64,000 nt of DNA from Cohnella sp. SGD-V74 (GCF_003001675.1 NZ_PVYW01000003.1:1-64000); one strand, 5' to 3'; numbered from the stretch's first letter, positions 8,703 through 16,992 are shown. Notes: generated by a model from the letters alone, not told the origin. A program made the numbers and translations.

Positions 8703-8741
8703 CGCCGAAGAACGAGCGCTTGCGCGTCTCGTCCCCCGGCG
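8703..8741 (-). terminator. Intra-operon hairpin between binding protein and permeases
   Basis: CGCCG/CGGCG, an inner ACGAG/CTCGT stem and a GCGC/GCGC core fold into one nested hairpin, followed on the minus strand by GTCTTTCCC. The T tract is weak, so partial termination or mRNA-end protection is more likely than a full stop. Confidence 0.4.
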
Positions 8742-8762
8742 ATCCGTGAGATCGTCTAATTG

Positions 8763-10055
8763 CTATTCAAGATTGAAATAGAAGTACAGATCGTCCAGCA
8801 TTTTTTGCGCCGCGAGCGGTCCGCCGGACAAGTTCCAGTTGACGGCGTTCACTTTGTAATACTTTTTGTTTTTGACCGCCTTCAGGTTTTTCCAGAGCGG
8901 ATTGTCGATCCATTCCTTCTGCAACTTGTAGACGGCTCCGTCTCCATCCCAATCCACGGTGAAGTCGAAAATGTAATCGGCATCCAGCAGCGGCGTTTGC
9001 TCCTTCGTTGCCACGTTCATAATGTCTTGCGTCAGATCCGTCTGGGTTTTCGGGAATTTGAAGCCGAGATCCAGCAGGATGTTAGGCGCGAAACCTTCCA
9101 CGTAGAAGCGGGCTGTGCCGTTCGGGTTCGTGCGAATAACCGATACTTCGGTCTGCGATACTTTCGAGCCCATTTTCTTCTTGAAATCCGCGACGCGTTT
9201 GTTCCAGTTGGCCAGGTAAGCGTCCGCCAGCGGCTGCTTGTTCAGCACGTCCGCCGCAAACTTAAGGTTGGCCTGCCAGCTGAATACGTCTTCCGTATGT
9301 ACGGTAGGCGCAATTTTGCTCAGTTGATCGTTAATTTTCTCGTGTCTCATCTTGGAGGCGATGATCAGATCCGGCTTGAGCGCGGCGATGCCTTCGAGGT
9401 TCGGCTGCGTCTCGTCGCCCAGATCTTTGACCCCGATCAGGCTAGGGCGCAAGTATTCGTAGAAAGGCTGCTGCAGGTACGACTCCACCGCTCCGACCGG
9501 CTTCACGCCGAGCAGGACGCTCGTGTCCACCATGCCGTTGAACAGGATAACGACGCGTTGCGGAACTCCGTTCAGTTTCGTTTCGCCGAGAGCGTGCTTG
9601 ACCGTTTTTGTACGGTTCAGATCTACCGTTTTCTTGGAGCCGCTCCAGGATACCCAGATGCCGAACGCGTCGCCGATCGAGCGAACCGGCACGAGCACCG
9701 ACTTGTCTTTGGAGACCGGAGCGCCTTCCAGCTTAACCGCTTTGCCGTTGATCGTCGCGTTGACGGTGCCCGGCGTGAAGACGATCGATTTGCCGTTCAG
9801 GGAGATCGTCGTTTTTTTCGAAGCCGCATCCGTCTTGACGGTAGCTTTCAGCTGTGCAGCGAGCGCAGCGTAAGGAACGAAGATTTTGCCGCCGATCAGT
9901 TGGGGCTGGGCTCCGGTGAAGGCGACCTTCTTGCCGTCCAGGTTCAGCGTCACGTTCTGCGTCGTTGCGGCCGACGCGGCCGTAAACGGGATAAGTCCAA
10001 AGATCAGGGCCAACGACAGAGCGAAGCCCAGCAAACGTTTGTTCATGCGAATCAT
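8763..10055 (-). CDS. Stalk-domain siderophore-binding protein (no lipobox)
   Basis: 430 residues. A type-I signal peptide (LLGFALSLALIFGLIPF...ASA) is followed by a copper-amine-oxidase N-terminal-like 'stalk' domain (about 30-150: VTLNLDGKKVAF, GKIFVPYAALA, VLVPVRSIGDAFG). A TroA-like helical-backbone binding domain follows (about 155-430: RVVILFNGMVDTSVLLGV, LEGIAALKPDLIIASKM, LSKIAPTV). The family delivers ferric siderophores to FecCD permeases. Unusually there is no lipobox cysteine, so retention must come from the stalk domain or elsewhere. AAGGTGAG sits 8 bases before the first ATG. It lies 18 bases after the lipoprotein gene, under the Fur-box promoter at 10627. Confidence 0.88.
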   Translation of the reverse strand: MIRMNKRLLGFALSLALIFGLIPFTAASAATTQNVTLNLDGKKVAFTGAQPQLIGGKIFVPYAALAAQLKATVKTDAASKKTTISLNGKSIVFTPGTVNATINGKAVKLEGAPVSKDKSVLVPVRSIGDAFGIWVSWSGSKKTVDLNRTKTVKHALGETKLNGVPQRVVILFNGMVDTSVLLGVKPVGAVESYLQQPFYEYLRPSLIGVKDLGDETQPNLEGIAALKPDLIIASKMRHEKINDQLSKIAPTVHTEDVFSWQANLKFAADVLNKQPLADAYLANWNKRVADFKKKMGSKVSQTEVSVIRTNPNGTARFYVEGFAPNILLDLGFKFPKTQTDLTQDIMNVATKEQTPLLDADYIFDFTVDWDGDGAVYKLQKEWIDNPLWKNLKAVKNKKYYKVNAVNWNLSGGPLAAQKMLDDLYFYFNLE

Positions 10056-10073
10056 AATGCGAACTCACCTTTC

Positions 10074-10604
10074 TCAGGGGTAGATTTCCGAATCTTCGGC
10101 TTCGGGGACCGTTTCTTCATGCGGGAGAGAGCCTTCCGCCTTCTCCTTCAGGTCTCGGATCATCTGATAGAGGCTGTACGAAATGTCGACGAGCTGATCT
10201 TTGTTCTTGACCTCGCCGGATTGCTCCAGCAACAGGAACAAATCTCCGCGAACCGTCTCGGCGCGCTGCCCGTCCAGTTTCGCCGCCTCCTCCTCGATCG
10301 CTTTCCACGTTCCGGCAAGATCTTGCGCGGCTTGCTGCGCGGCGGACGTATCGTCCTCCTCGATCGCTTGCTTATACGCTTTGACGAATCCATTCATCTT
10401 CGTCAAGCCGTCCGCCGCGTCCGTTGACGGTTGCGGCGCTATCGCTTCGTATAGATCCTCGCCCTTGGAAGCGGGTTCGGATGTCGGAATCGCGGATACG
10501 CCGCTCTCCTTCGCGCTGCCGGAGGACGATGCGCATCCGGAAGCCAAGCCTGCGAAGGCGATCGCAAGAACAACCGCGCATAACAGTCGATGCTTTCGTG
10601 ACAA
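10074..10604 (-). CDS. Fur-controlled helical lipoprotein of unknown function
   Basis: 176 residues with a lipoprotein signal (LASGC, Cys about residue 24), a Ser-rich linker, and a predicted all-helical domain (MNGFVKAYKQAIEEDDT, AGTWKAIEEEAAKLDG, ISYSLYQMIRDLKEKAEG). The helical part faintly resembles N-terminal extracytoplasmic regions of FTR1/EfeU-type iron permeases, but that is an impression only. TTG start with GGAGG 7 bases upstream. First gene after a Fur box and co-transcribed with siderophore-uptake genes, so a role in iron handling is inferred from context. Confidence 0.7.
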   Translation of the reverse strand: MSRKHRLLCAVVLAIAFAGLASGCASSSGSAKESGVSAIPTSEPASKGEDLYEAIAPQPSTDAADGLTKMNGFVKAYKQAIEEDDTSAAQQAAQDLAGTWKAIEEEAAKLDGQRAETVRGDLFLLLEQSGEVKNKDQLVDISYSLYQMIRDLKEKAEGSLPHEETVPEAEDSEIYP

Positions 10605-10626
10605 ACGTTAACCTCCGTCTCATGTT

Positions 10627-10645
10627 GATAATGATTTTCAGTATC
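10627..10645 (-). promoter_or_regulatory. Fur box before the siderophore uptake operon
   Basis: GATAATGATTTTCAGTATC matches 16 of 19 positions of the classical Fur box GATAATGATAATCATTATC. It lies just upstream of the lipoprotein gene start (10604). Confidence 0.8.
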
Positions 10646-10765
10646 ATTTTATAGAGGGAGTGGCCGTATTTGTATACACGAATTTGTCATCTTCCCATGG
10701 ACAAAATTTCCGAAAACCGTCAATAAGCGATTGATTGACGTCGCGCGTATTGATAGAATGTAATT

Positions 10766-10784
10766 GATAATGATTCTCATCGTT
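10766..10784 (+). promoter_or_regulatory. Fur box before the Btr-like regulator
   Basis: GATAATGATTCTCATCGTT matches 14 of 19 Fur-box positions and lies 22 bases before the regulator's start at 10806. Together with the site at 10627 it gives a divergent, doubly Fur-controlled intergenic region. Confidence 0.75.
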
Positions 10785-10805
10785 TTGTTGAAAGGAGCCT
10801 CCCTC

Positions 10806-12401
10806 TTGAATCGCATAGTCGATTTGATCCAGGCCTACCCGTTGTCCTTGAAGACGCACGAGCTTTCCGTTCGGGCCCGACGGAGAACGGTAAAGCTCGG
10901 CCAAAGCTCCATCGTCTATATACAAAAAGGAACCGGTCTTCTGCGCACCTCCGACGGCGCGGAGTTCCGTCTCGAGCCCGGCACCTGCTTGTCGTTCAAG
11001 GGCGCGGTCTCGTTCGATTGGAGCAACGACGACGGCATGCCCTTGCGGCTTACCCTGCTGCAGTACCGTACAATCGGAATCGTCGGCGATCGTTCCGGCT
11101 TAAACGCCCGTTGGGAAGAGCCCCAGCCGTATCCGGAGGCCGATCGCCTGCCGCCGGCTTTGGCCGCGCAAGCGGGCAGATTGCTCGAGAACGGCAAGCC
11201 CGCCCGGGACAACGATCCGCGCATGCATGTCCTGATGGCCGAGCTCTCCCTCCTGCTGCGCGAAGCCGAGTCGCTCTCCGCCTCGCCGTCCGAGGACCAG
11301 GGCATGCTTCGCAAAACGATGGAATACATGAGAGCGCACTATATGAAGCCGCTGCAGATGGCCGCGCTCGCCAAGATGGCCGGGCTGACGCCCAGCTCCT
11401 TCAGCCGCGGATTCAAGCAGCTCGCCGGCAAGACGCCCGGCGCTTTCCTGACGCAGCTGAGGATAGAACGCGCCAAGTCGCTGATGCGGGAGCCGGACAT
11501 GAACTTCAAGCAAATTTCCGGTATCGTCGGATTTCAAGACGAGCTGTATTTCAGCCGGGTGTTCAAAAAACTGGAAGGCGTATCTCCCACGATCTATATG
11601 AAACGCAATCAACAGCGCGTCGCGATCGTAAGCGGGTTGAATTTGCAGGATCAGATGCTCGCGCTCGGCATCCGCCCGATCGCCGCTCCGAGCTTTCCGA
11701 CCTTCTACGGCACGGCATCGGGTTTTCCGGTCTATCTGGACGAACTGCTGAAGGCGACGAAGCCGATCAACGCCGAACGGACGATTGCCGCCGACGAGGT
11801 GATCGACCTGTCTCCCGACCTGATTCTGAAAGCCGATTTTATTCGCAACTGGCACGACCCGGAGTGGAACGGAGCCGCGAACATGGTGCATCTGCAGGAG
11901 CGGGACAGCTGGGAGAGCTACCAGCGGGACATTGCCAGCCAGTTGAACAAGGAGCGGGAGCTCGAACGAATCGAGCGTCAAGTGAAGAAAGCCGAACGCG
12001 CCGGCGCGCGCGCCCTGTCTCCTTTCTCGCGCCAAGGCTCCTGGACGATCGTCCGTCTGCTGCCCGGGGATTGCCGCGTGTACGGCAGAACCGGCCATGC
12101 GTTCACCGACCTCTTTTATCGGGATCTTCATTTTCAACCGGACGACGGCCTCGACTATCGCTCTTACCGCAGCCGCTCGCTGGAAGAGCTGGTCGCGATG
12201 AATCCCGATCGGCTGCTCATCATCTGGAGCGATCCGGACACGGTCGCCGCCTTCGAGGCCCATCCGCTGTGGAGGGAGATGCGGGCGGCGCGCGAGCAGC
12301 GGGTGTATTTCCCGAACAGCAAACAATGGGACCCGTGGGGTCCCATTGGCCGGCAGTATATGATCAGAGAGATGACGAACTATTTCTTATCGCGTGCGTA
12401 G
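10806..12401 (+). CDS. AraC-family regulator fused to siderophore-binding domain (Btr-like)
   Basis: 531 residues, the size of Bacillus subtilis Btr (about 529), the bacillibactin-responsive activator of feuABC. Order: cupin-like N-terminus (about 10-120), two AraC helix-turn-helix units (about 170-265; MAALAKMAGLTPSSFSRGFK, FQDELYFSRVFKKLEGVSP), then a TroA-like binding domain (about 275-531; LALGIRPIAAPSF, DEVIDLSPDLILKADFI). It has no signal peptide, so it senses ligand in the cytosol. A longer frame starts at 10764, but AAAGGAG 8 bases before TTG 10806 and the Fur box lying inside the extension favour 10806. It is divergent from the uptake operon, its probable target. Its last 38 bases overlap the convergent phosphatase gene. 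Confidence 0.85.
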   Translation: MNRIVDLIQAYPLSLKTHELSVRARRRTVKLGQSSIVYIQKGTGLLRTSDGAEFRLEPGTCLSFKGAVSFDWSNDDGMPLRLTLLQYRTIGIVGDRSGLNARWEEPQPYPEADRLPPALAAQAGRLLENGKPARDNDPRMHVLMAELSLLLREAESLSASPSEDQGMLRKTMEYMRAHYMKPLQMAALAKMAGLTPSSFSRGFKQLAGKTPGAFLTQLRIERAKSLMREPDMNFKQISGIVGFQDELYFSRVFKKLEGVSPTIYMKRNQQRVAIVSGLNLQDQMLALGIRPIAAPSFPTFYGTASGFPVYLDELLKATKPINAERTIAADEVIDLSPDLILKADFIRNWHDPEWNGAANMVHLQERDSWESYQRDIASQLNKERELERIERQVKKAERAGARALSPFSRQGSWTIVRLLPGDCRVYGRTGHAFTDLFYRDLHFQPDDGLDYRSYRSRSLEELVAMNPDRLLIIWSDPDTVAAFEAHPLWREMRAAREQRVYFPNSKQWDPWGPIGRQYMIREMTNYFLSRA

Positions 12402-13086
12402 AGTATGCGCCTTCCTCATAGATGAGGCAGTTGAGCTGCGCTCCGTAAGCGCAGCCTCCGTCTATGGCGATCTTGTCTTCCTGGAACCACACTTCCGGCG
12501 CGCCGTGAATTTCTTCGGCTCTCGTATGTCCGAACACGACGGTGCGGTCGACCTTCGTCCTTGAACGGAAGAAATCCTTCTTTATATACATAAAATCGCG
12601 GGCAGGCTGTTCCTTCCAATTCGGGTAGGCGGGATTCAGCCCGGCGTGAACGCAAATATGCCGGTCGTCCTCGTAATACAGAGGCAGCTTGCCCAGAAAA
12701 TCGATATGATGCCCGTAGTGGCGTTCGATATAGGAGATCGCTTCGCTGAGGGTGTCTCCGTTCATTTCGTCCCTGCCCAGCCCGCAGTAGCTGAAGATCG
12801 TCCGCTTGCCGCCATGCTCCATAAACTTCGATCGCACGTATGAATCGTTCGTCCGAATCAAGTCGACCAGCCTCTGATCGTGATTCCCCCTCAGCGCCAC
12901 CGCCCCGTGACGTTCGACCAGCTCCATCACTTTGTCGACGACGTCCCTGCTCCTCGGTCCTCTGTCCACGTAATCGCCCAGCAGTACAAGCCGATCCTGG
13001 CCGGGGTCGTAGCGGATTTCCTCCAGCAGGCGCTCGAACGGCTCCAAGCAGCCGTGAATGTCGCTGATCATCAGCGTCCGCTTCAT
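12364..13086 (-). CDS. PPP-family metallophosphatase (PrpE/ApaH-like)
   Basis: 240 residues with the complete calcineurin-like motif set: ISDIHGC (7-13), LGDYVDRGPRS (about 36), LRGNHDQRL (about 65) and ICVHAGLNP (about 145). These place two metal ions for hydrolysis of phosphoprotein or dinucleoside-tetraphosphate substrates. The protein is close to the serine/threonine or Ap4A phosphatases of Firmicutes; the substrate cannot be decided. It starts in an ATGA overlap with the upstream acetyltransferase and ends inside the convergent Btr-like gene. Confidence 0.85.
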   Translation of the reverse strand: MKRTLMISDIHGCLEPFERLLEEIRYDPGQDRLVLLGDYVDRGPRSRDVVDKVMELVERHGAVALRGNHDQRLVDLIRTNDSYVRSKFMEHGGKRTIFSYCGLGRDEMNGDTLSEAISYIERHYGHHIDFLGKLPLYYEDDRHICVHAGLNPAYPNWKEQPARDFMYIKKDFFRSRTKVDRTVVFGHTRAEEIHGAPEVWFQEDKIAIDGGCAYGAQLNCLIYEEGAYSTHAIRNSSSSL

Positions 13087-13568
13087 ATCGTCACCTGCCC
13101 TTCGACGGGAATGCTCATTCGGATTCCCGCCAATTTGCGCGGCCCTTCCTGCAGACGGACTTCGTAGGGCGCAAACCCCAGGCCGGCGTAAAAAAGCAGT
13201 GCGCGCGTATTCGTATTGTGGCAGATGAGTCTGACCGTCTTGACGCGATGCTCTTCGGCCGCGCGGTTAATGAGTGTCTGGATCAAGTAGCCGGCCGCCC
13301 CCGAGCCTCTGCTCGAAGGGCTAACGATGACGTTGCCGATCCAGCAATCTTCCCCGTCGTTCACCTCGTATAGATTGCCGTATGCGATCACGGAGTCGGC
13401 ATCGGTAACGACGGTCGGGCAGCTTCTGCCAGCGGCGGCTGCGCGAAGCTGTTCCGCGGTCAACGGGTAAGTCGCTTTCGGATACATGTAGAAAGCCTCG
13501 TCTTCGTTTTGCGGAAAAGATGCGATCACCGGGAAATCCGCGTCTGCAGCGTTGCGGTATTGAAACAT
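13083..13568 (-). CDS. GNAT-family N-acetyltransferase
   Basis: 161 residues with a GNAT fold: MFQYRNAADADFPVIASF (beta1-alpha1), IGNVIVSPSSRGSGAAGYLI (beta4 and the acetyl-CoA pyrophosphate loop, here R-G-S-G-A-A) and NTNTRALLFYAGLGFAPYE (alpha4-beta6). Substrate unknown. GGGAGAGG precedes the ATG. Translationally coupled (ATGA) to the phosphatase gene, so they form a two-gene operon. Confidence 0.85.
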   Translation of the reverse strand: MFQYRNAADADFPVIASFPQNEDEAFYMYPKATYPLTAEQLRAAAAGRSCPTVVTDADSVIAYGNLYEVNDGEDCWIGNVIVSPSSRGSGAAGYLIQTLINRAAEEHRVKTVRLICHNTNTRALLFYAGLGFAPYEVRLQEGPRKLAGIRMSIPVEGQVTI

Positions 13569-13683
13569 AGCGGCCTCTCCCTTCTATTAACGTTATTAAT
13601 TACCTACTATAACATTCTGCGCGCTCCCTCCCCATTCCTTTTTTCGTTTAATGGATTTTTACGCCGCGCAACGCCGAATAAGA

Positions 13684-13698
13684 CCGCGAGCATCGCGG
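13684..13698 (-). terminator. Short hairpin after the MFS gene
   Basis: CCGCGA-TGC-TCGCGG followed on the minus strand by TCTTATT. A compact but weak terminator about 90 bases past the MFS stop. The remaining 13569-13785 gap shows only spurious frames. Confidence 0.45.
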
Positions 13699-13785
13699 CC
13701 TTGACGTTGACGATCGATTACTCTTCGGGAACGAACGCGGCTCTGTCTCCCGAGCTGTCGTACGCTTCCAATTCCGAGATGATGT

Positions 13786-14997
13786 TCAACCTCGCCCTTC
13801 CCGACGTCGCCGCGGTTCCAGCGAAGCGTTGCGCTTCCCGATGCGCTCTGCCGCTTGGCTGCGGCTCACCGAAACGACGGCCATGATCAAGCTTAACACA
13901 GCGGCGGCGCTCGCCATCCAAGGGTGATATTGCACGGAGGACGCGGCTTCTGCGGCCAAACCTCCGATTCCCGCGCCGGCGGCGACGCCGAGATGAAGGA
14001 TCGACGTATTGAGGCCGATCACCAGATTGGAGCGATCGGGCGCTTGCTGAATGAAATACGTCTGGATAGCGGGAATGACGAGCGCCATCGAGAACATCCA
14101 GAGCAGCAAGACGGCAAGCGCCGGAATGGCCGCTCCTCCGAGCGCAGGCAGCAGCGCAAGCGTCGCGGCGAGCGATACGAGCCCGCCGAAGAGAAGCCGC
14201 TTCGTTCCCCAGCGATCCGTCCATGCGCCTCCCGCCCGCGAGCCGATGACGCTGAGCACGCCCAGTGCCAGCATCATGTAGCCGAGTTCGACCGTATTCA
14301 ATCGAACGACGCTTTGCAGATATGGCGTTAAGTAGCTGTTCATCGTGGAACTGCTCGTGCTGAAGAAGAAGGAGAAGACGAAGCCCGTCGCCAGCACGGG
14401 CGACTTCAATACCGCGAACTGGCGCAGAAACGGAACGGGAGCGTCTCCTGCGACGGCCGGGAACAGCTTGGCGATAAACAGCAGAGCGATTGTGGCCAGC
14501 AGCGCCAAGCCTGCGACGATGACGCGCCAGCTCGACCACTCCGTCAGCGCGATGCCCAGCGGAATGCCGATGACCATCGAGACGCTGACTCCGAGCGCTA
14601 TCGTTCCGACCGCTCTGCCGACCTGCGCAGGCGCTACCAGCTTCGCCGCCGCGCCGAACGCAACGACGGTGAACACGCCCGCCGCCAAACCTACGACCGC
14701 TCTCGAAAATAAGATCATGCCGAGATCCCTGCTTGCAAACGAGATCAAGTTCCCGAGCGCGAATACGGCTAACGAATAGATCAGCAAAGTTTTGCGTCCG
14801 ACGCGGGACGTCAGAGCGACGACGATCGGCGTGCCGATCGCGAACGCCAGCGAGAACGCCGTAATCAACTGCCCGGCCATGGCGATGGAGACGCCCAGAT
14901 CGTCCGCAATCGGCCTCAGAACCCCGCCCACGACCAGCTCTGCCGTACCCGCCACGAAGGCGCCTATCGCAAGCAGCAGTACGCCTGTATTTTTCAT
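13786..14997 (-). CDS. MFS efflux transporter (AraJ/YdhP type, drug:H+ antiporter 1)
   Basis: About 403 residues with 12 hydrophobic segments. VGGVLRPIADDLGVSIAMAG, SRVGRKTLLIYSLAVFALG (the MFS loop 2-3 motif) and GIPLGIALTEWSSWRVIV (motif C region) are typical of sugar/drug efflux proteins of the DHA1 type. The substrate is unknown. A longer frame starts with GTG 15006, but AAAGGG 8 bases before ATG 14997 decides the start. It is divergent from an HxlR regulator with a palindrome in between, so it is probably the regulator's target, perhaps induced by an electrophile or drug. Confidence 0.88.
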   Translation of the reverse strand: MKNTGVLLLAIGAFVAGTAELVVGGVLRPIADDLGVSIAMAGQLITAFSLAFAIGTPIVVALTSRVGRKTLLIYSLAVFALGNLISFASRDLGMILFSRAVVGLAAGVFTVVAFGAAAKLVAPAQVGRAVGTIALGVSVSMVIGIPLGIALTEWSSWRVIVAGLALLATIALLFIAKLFPAVAGDAPVPFLRQFAVLKSPVLATGFVFSFFFSTSSSTMNSYLTPYLQSVVRLNTVELGYMMLALGVLSVIGSRAGGAWTDRWGTKRLLFGGLVSLAATLALLPALGGAAIPALAVLLLWMFSMALVIPAIQTYFIQQAPDRSNLVIGLNTSILHLGVAAGAGIGGLAAEAASSVQYHPWMASAAAVLSLIMAVVSVSRSQAAERIGKRNASLEPRRRREGRG

Positions 14998-15024
14998 GGA
15001 TAACACCCTTTCAATGCTCTATTT

Positions 15025-15052
15025 TGTCGACTAACGGATCCGTTAATTGACA
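15025..15052. promoter_or_regulatory. Palindromic operator in the MFS/hxlR intergenic region
   Basis: A 28-base imperfect palindrome: TGTC and GACA ends around a perfect core AACGGATCCGTT (15033-15044). Its right half overlaps the -35 of the hxlR promoter, a good position for a divergent autorepressor site. Confidence 0.65.
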
Positions 15053-15076
15053 TTATAGAATCGGCGCTATCATAAT
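15047..15076 (+). promoter_or_regulatory. SigA-type promoter of the hxlR gene
   Basis: TTGACA at 15047-15052, an 18-base spacer, and CATAAT at 15071-15076. Confidence 0.6.
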
Positions 15077-15148
15077 GTAAGAAGGCAAAGTCGTTTGATG
15101 TAATCCAGTGAAATTGATCAACTAACATTTTGTAAGCAGGTGATCGAA

Positions 15149-15502
15149 TTGGCGAACAAACGCGCAGAGTCCGCTGAATCCGCTGTCCCCTTCCCCAATA
15201 TTTGCAACGCGTTAATCATTCTGGGTTCCAAGTGGGCGTTTCCCGTATTGGCCGAACTGACCGCCGGTCCGCTTCGGTTCAAGCAGCTGCAGAGAAATAC
15301 GAAGGTGATCAATACGCAGTCTTTGACCGATACGTTGCGCTTGCTGGAAAAAGCGGGCGTCGTGCGCAGGGAAGTATTCCCCACCGTCCCGGTTACCGTG
15401 GAGTACTCGCTGACGGAGAGCGGCAACGATTTTCGTTCGGTGCTCGGAGAAATGGATCGTTGGGCGACGAAGTGGGGCGCGCCTCGCGCGGAATTGCAAT
15501 AA
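15149..15502 (+). CDS. HxlR-family transcriptional regulator
   Basis: 117 residues of MarR-like winged helix: CNALIILGSKWAFPVLAELTAGPLRF is the HxlR hallmark, followed by the recognition helix INTQSLTDTLRLLEKAGVV and the wing EVFPTVPVTVEYSLTESG. One Cys near the N-terminus (ICNAL) is the position used for redox or electrophile sensing in HypR/QorR-type members. GTG 15140 is an alternative start, but AGGTG at 15138-15142 best serves TTG 15149. It is divergent from the MFS transporter and likely controls it. Confidence 0.85.
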   Translation: MANKRAESAESAVPFPNICNALIILGSKWAFPVLAELTAGPLRFKQLQRNTKVINTQSLTDTLRLLEKAGVVRREVFPTVPVTVEYSLTESGNDFRSVLGEMDRWATKWGAPRAELQ

Positions 15503-15519
15503 ATCGCTGCATACGAATA

Positions 15520-15570
15520 AGCAGTCCCTCATGCCAATGGTCTTGACTTGGCCTGAGGGACTGCTTTGTT
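15520..15570. terminator. Terminator after hxlR
   Basis: AGCAGTCCCTCA pairs with TGAGGGACTGCT, with an inner GCCAA/TTGGC stem; TTTGTT follows. Confidence 0.75.
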
Positions 15571-15661
15571 AATCCGAGCTGCCGGAATACAGCTCCGCGG
15601 GTTAGTCGAACAACGGGACTACTCGAACCTTTTCGTCCACATTGCCCACTCGACGAGCAGA

Positions 15662-15918
15662 GTCTCCGCCGACTTGAAGGAAGTTTGCTGGCTAGCGTTA
15701 GCAAAGTCTCCTCCAGCTTGAGGGAAGTTTGCTCGCTAGCGTTAGTCGAAAAATTAGAACAATTTTGTCTTGAAAGCGCTTTACATTGGGCCGTTAATCG
15801 AAAATTTAGAACAACGCGAGTTTGACAGCGCTTCATCGTCTGGCGTTACTCGAAAATCTAGAACAACACCAATCTGGAACCCCTTCGCTGGAGAGAGTTG
15901 CTCGAAAACCTGGAGCAT
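15662..15918 (+). repeat. 52-bp tandem repeat array, locus B
   Basis: The 15571-16004 gap carries no gene. Four units start at 15741, 15793, 15845 and 15897, exactly 52 bases apart, with the consensus GTTA(A/C/G)TCGAAAA(T)(T/C)TAGAACAAC. The intervening part is also related between units (for example TTGAAAGCGCTT and TTGACAGCGCTT). A 44-base pair of related units (starts 15662 and 15706, GTCTCC...GAAGTTTGCT) precedes them. The units are diverged, so this is an old tandem array, not a CRISPR. Confidence 0.8.
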
Positions 15919-16004
15919 CGCTAATCCAATCTTTCGAGAAATGACGATTCCGGCACGCTCTCCCGGCGCCGCCACTTCTCGATTGTCTCAGCTCCTAAAT
16001 CATT

Positions 16005-16940
16005 TCAAGCTTCCGGGAACAAGCCGGAGGACAAGTACCTTTCTCCCGTATCCGGCAAAATGACGACGATCGTCTTCCCCTCGTTCTCCGGCCGCTTGGA
16101 TAGCTGAAGCGCCGCGAACGCCGCTGCGCCGGAAGAGATGCCGACCAACAAGCCTTCGCTCTTGGCCAGCTGCCTCGCGGTTTCGAACGCCTCTTCGTTC
16201 TTGACCTGATAGATTTCGTCGACGACCGACGGATCGTAGTTGTCCGGCACGAAACCCGCACCGATTCCCTGAATCTTGTGAATGCCCCTGGAGCCGCCCG
16301 ACAAAACGGGAGAATCGTGAGGCTCGACTGCCACGACCTGCACCTGCGGACGCCGCTCCTTCAACGCCTGGCCGACTCCGGCAATCGTCCCGCCGCTTCC
16401 CACTCCGGCAACGAACAGATCGACCTCCCCGTCGGTGTCTCTCCAAATTTCCTCCGCCGTCGTCGTTCTATGAATCTCCGGATTGGCCGGATTTTTGAAT
16501 TGCTGAGGCACGTATGCGTTCGGATTTTCCGCGGCGATCTCGTCTGCCTTCCGGATCGCTCCGGCCATCCCTTCGTTTGCCGGAGTCAGCACCAGTTCCG
16601 CGCCCAGAGCGACAAGCAGCTTGCGGCGCTCGATGCTGAAGCTTTCCGGCAGCGTAATGATCAGCTTATATCCGAGCGCCGCCGCAGCGAACGCCAGACC
16701 GACGCCCGTGTTGCCGCTCGTCGGTTCGACGATGACCGAATCCTTGTGCAGCAATCCCTTATCTTCCGCGTCTCTGATCATCGCGTATCCGATCCGGTCC
16801 TTGACGCTGCCGGCAGGATTAAAGTATTCGAGCTTGGCGACAATTCTCGCACCGGCTCCGTTAACGCGCGCATAATTGGCAAGCTCGAGCAGAGGCGTAT
16901 TTCCGATCAGTTCGGTCAAATTTCCCGCTATTCTGGACAT
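16005..16940 (-). CDS. cysK: Cysteine synthase A (O-acetylserine sulfhydrylase)
   Basis: 311 residues of PLP-dependent fold type [12 protein letters not shown] opens the protein; the PLP lysine lies in [10 protein letters not shown] (about residue 44); [11 protein letters not shown] binds the substrate carboxylate; [11 protein letters not shown] is the phosphate-binding loop; SGAAAFAA is near the end. It makes cysteine from O-acetylserine and sulfide. The frame extends upstream to 17051, but GGGAGGAA before ATG 16940 and the start [13 protein letters not shown] fit the family. It is transcribed alone from a promoter at 16993-17021. Cystathionine beta-synthase-like activity is less likely given the length. 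Confidence 0.93.
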   Translation of the reverse strand: MSRIAGNLTELIGNTPLLELANYARVNGAGARIVAKLEYFNPAGSVKDRIGYAMIRDAEDKGLLHKDSVIVEPTSGNTGVGLAFAAAALGYKLIITLPESFSIERRKLLVALGAELVLTPANEGMAGAIRKADEIAAENPNAYVPQQFKNPANPEIHRTTTAEEIWRDTDGEVDLFVAGVGSGGTIAGVGQALKERRPQVQVVAVEPHDSPVLSGGSRGIHKIQGIGAGFVPDNYDPSVVDEIYQVKNEEAFETARQLAKSEGLLVGISSGAAAFAALQLSKRPENEGKTIVVILPDTGERYLSSGLFPEA

Positions 16941-16992
16941 CGAATTCCTCCCAAAGACGAAATTCCAACTAATATTGTCGGATATATACCCC

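Noticed and set aside
10764..10805. N-terminal extension of the Btr-like regulator
   Set aside because: The Fur box lies inside it and AAAGGAG is placed for TTG 10806.
10644..10925. 93-codon minus-strand frame between the divergent iron genes
   Set aside because: It overlaps both Fur boxes and the start of the Btr-like gene and resembles no family.
13718..13789. 23-codon frame overlapping the MFS stop (TTG start, ends AAFVPEE)
   Set aside because: AAGGG lies at a fair distance from the TTG, but the frame is too short to support without conservation data.
15741..15918. CRISPR array
   Set aside because: Period is constant, but the repeat cores differ by several bases and the 'spacers' are related to each other, so the whole 52-base unit is repeated. 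No cas genes are present.
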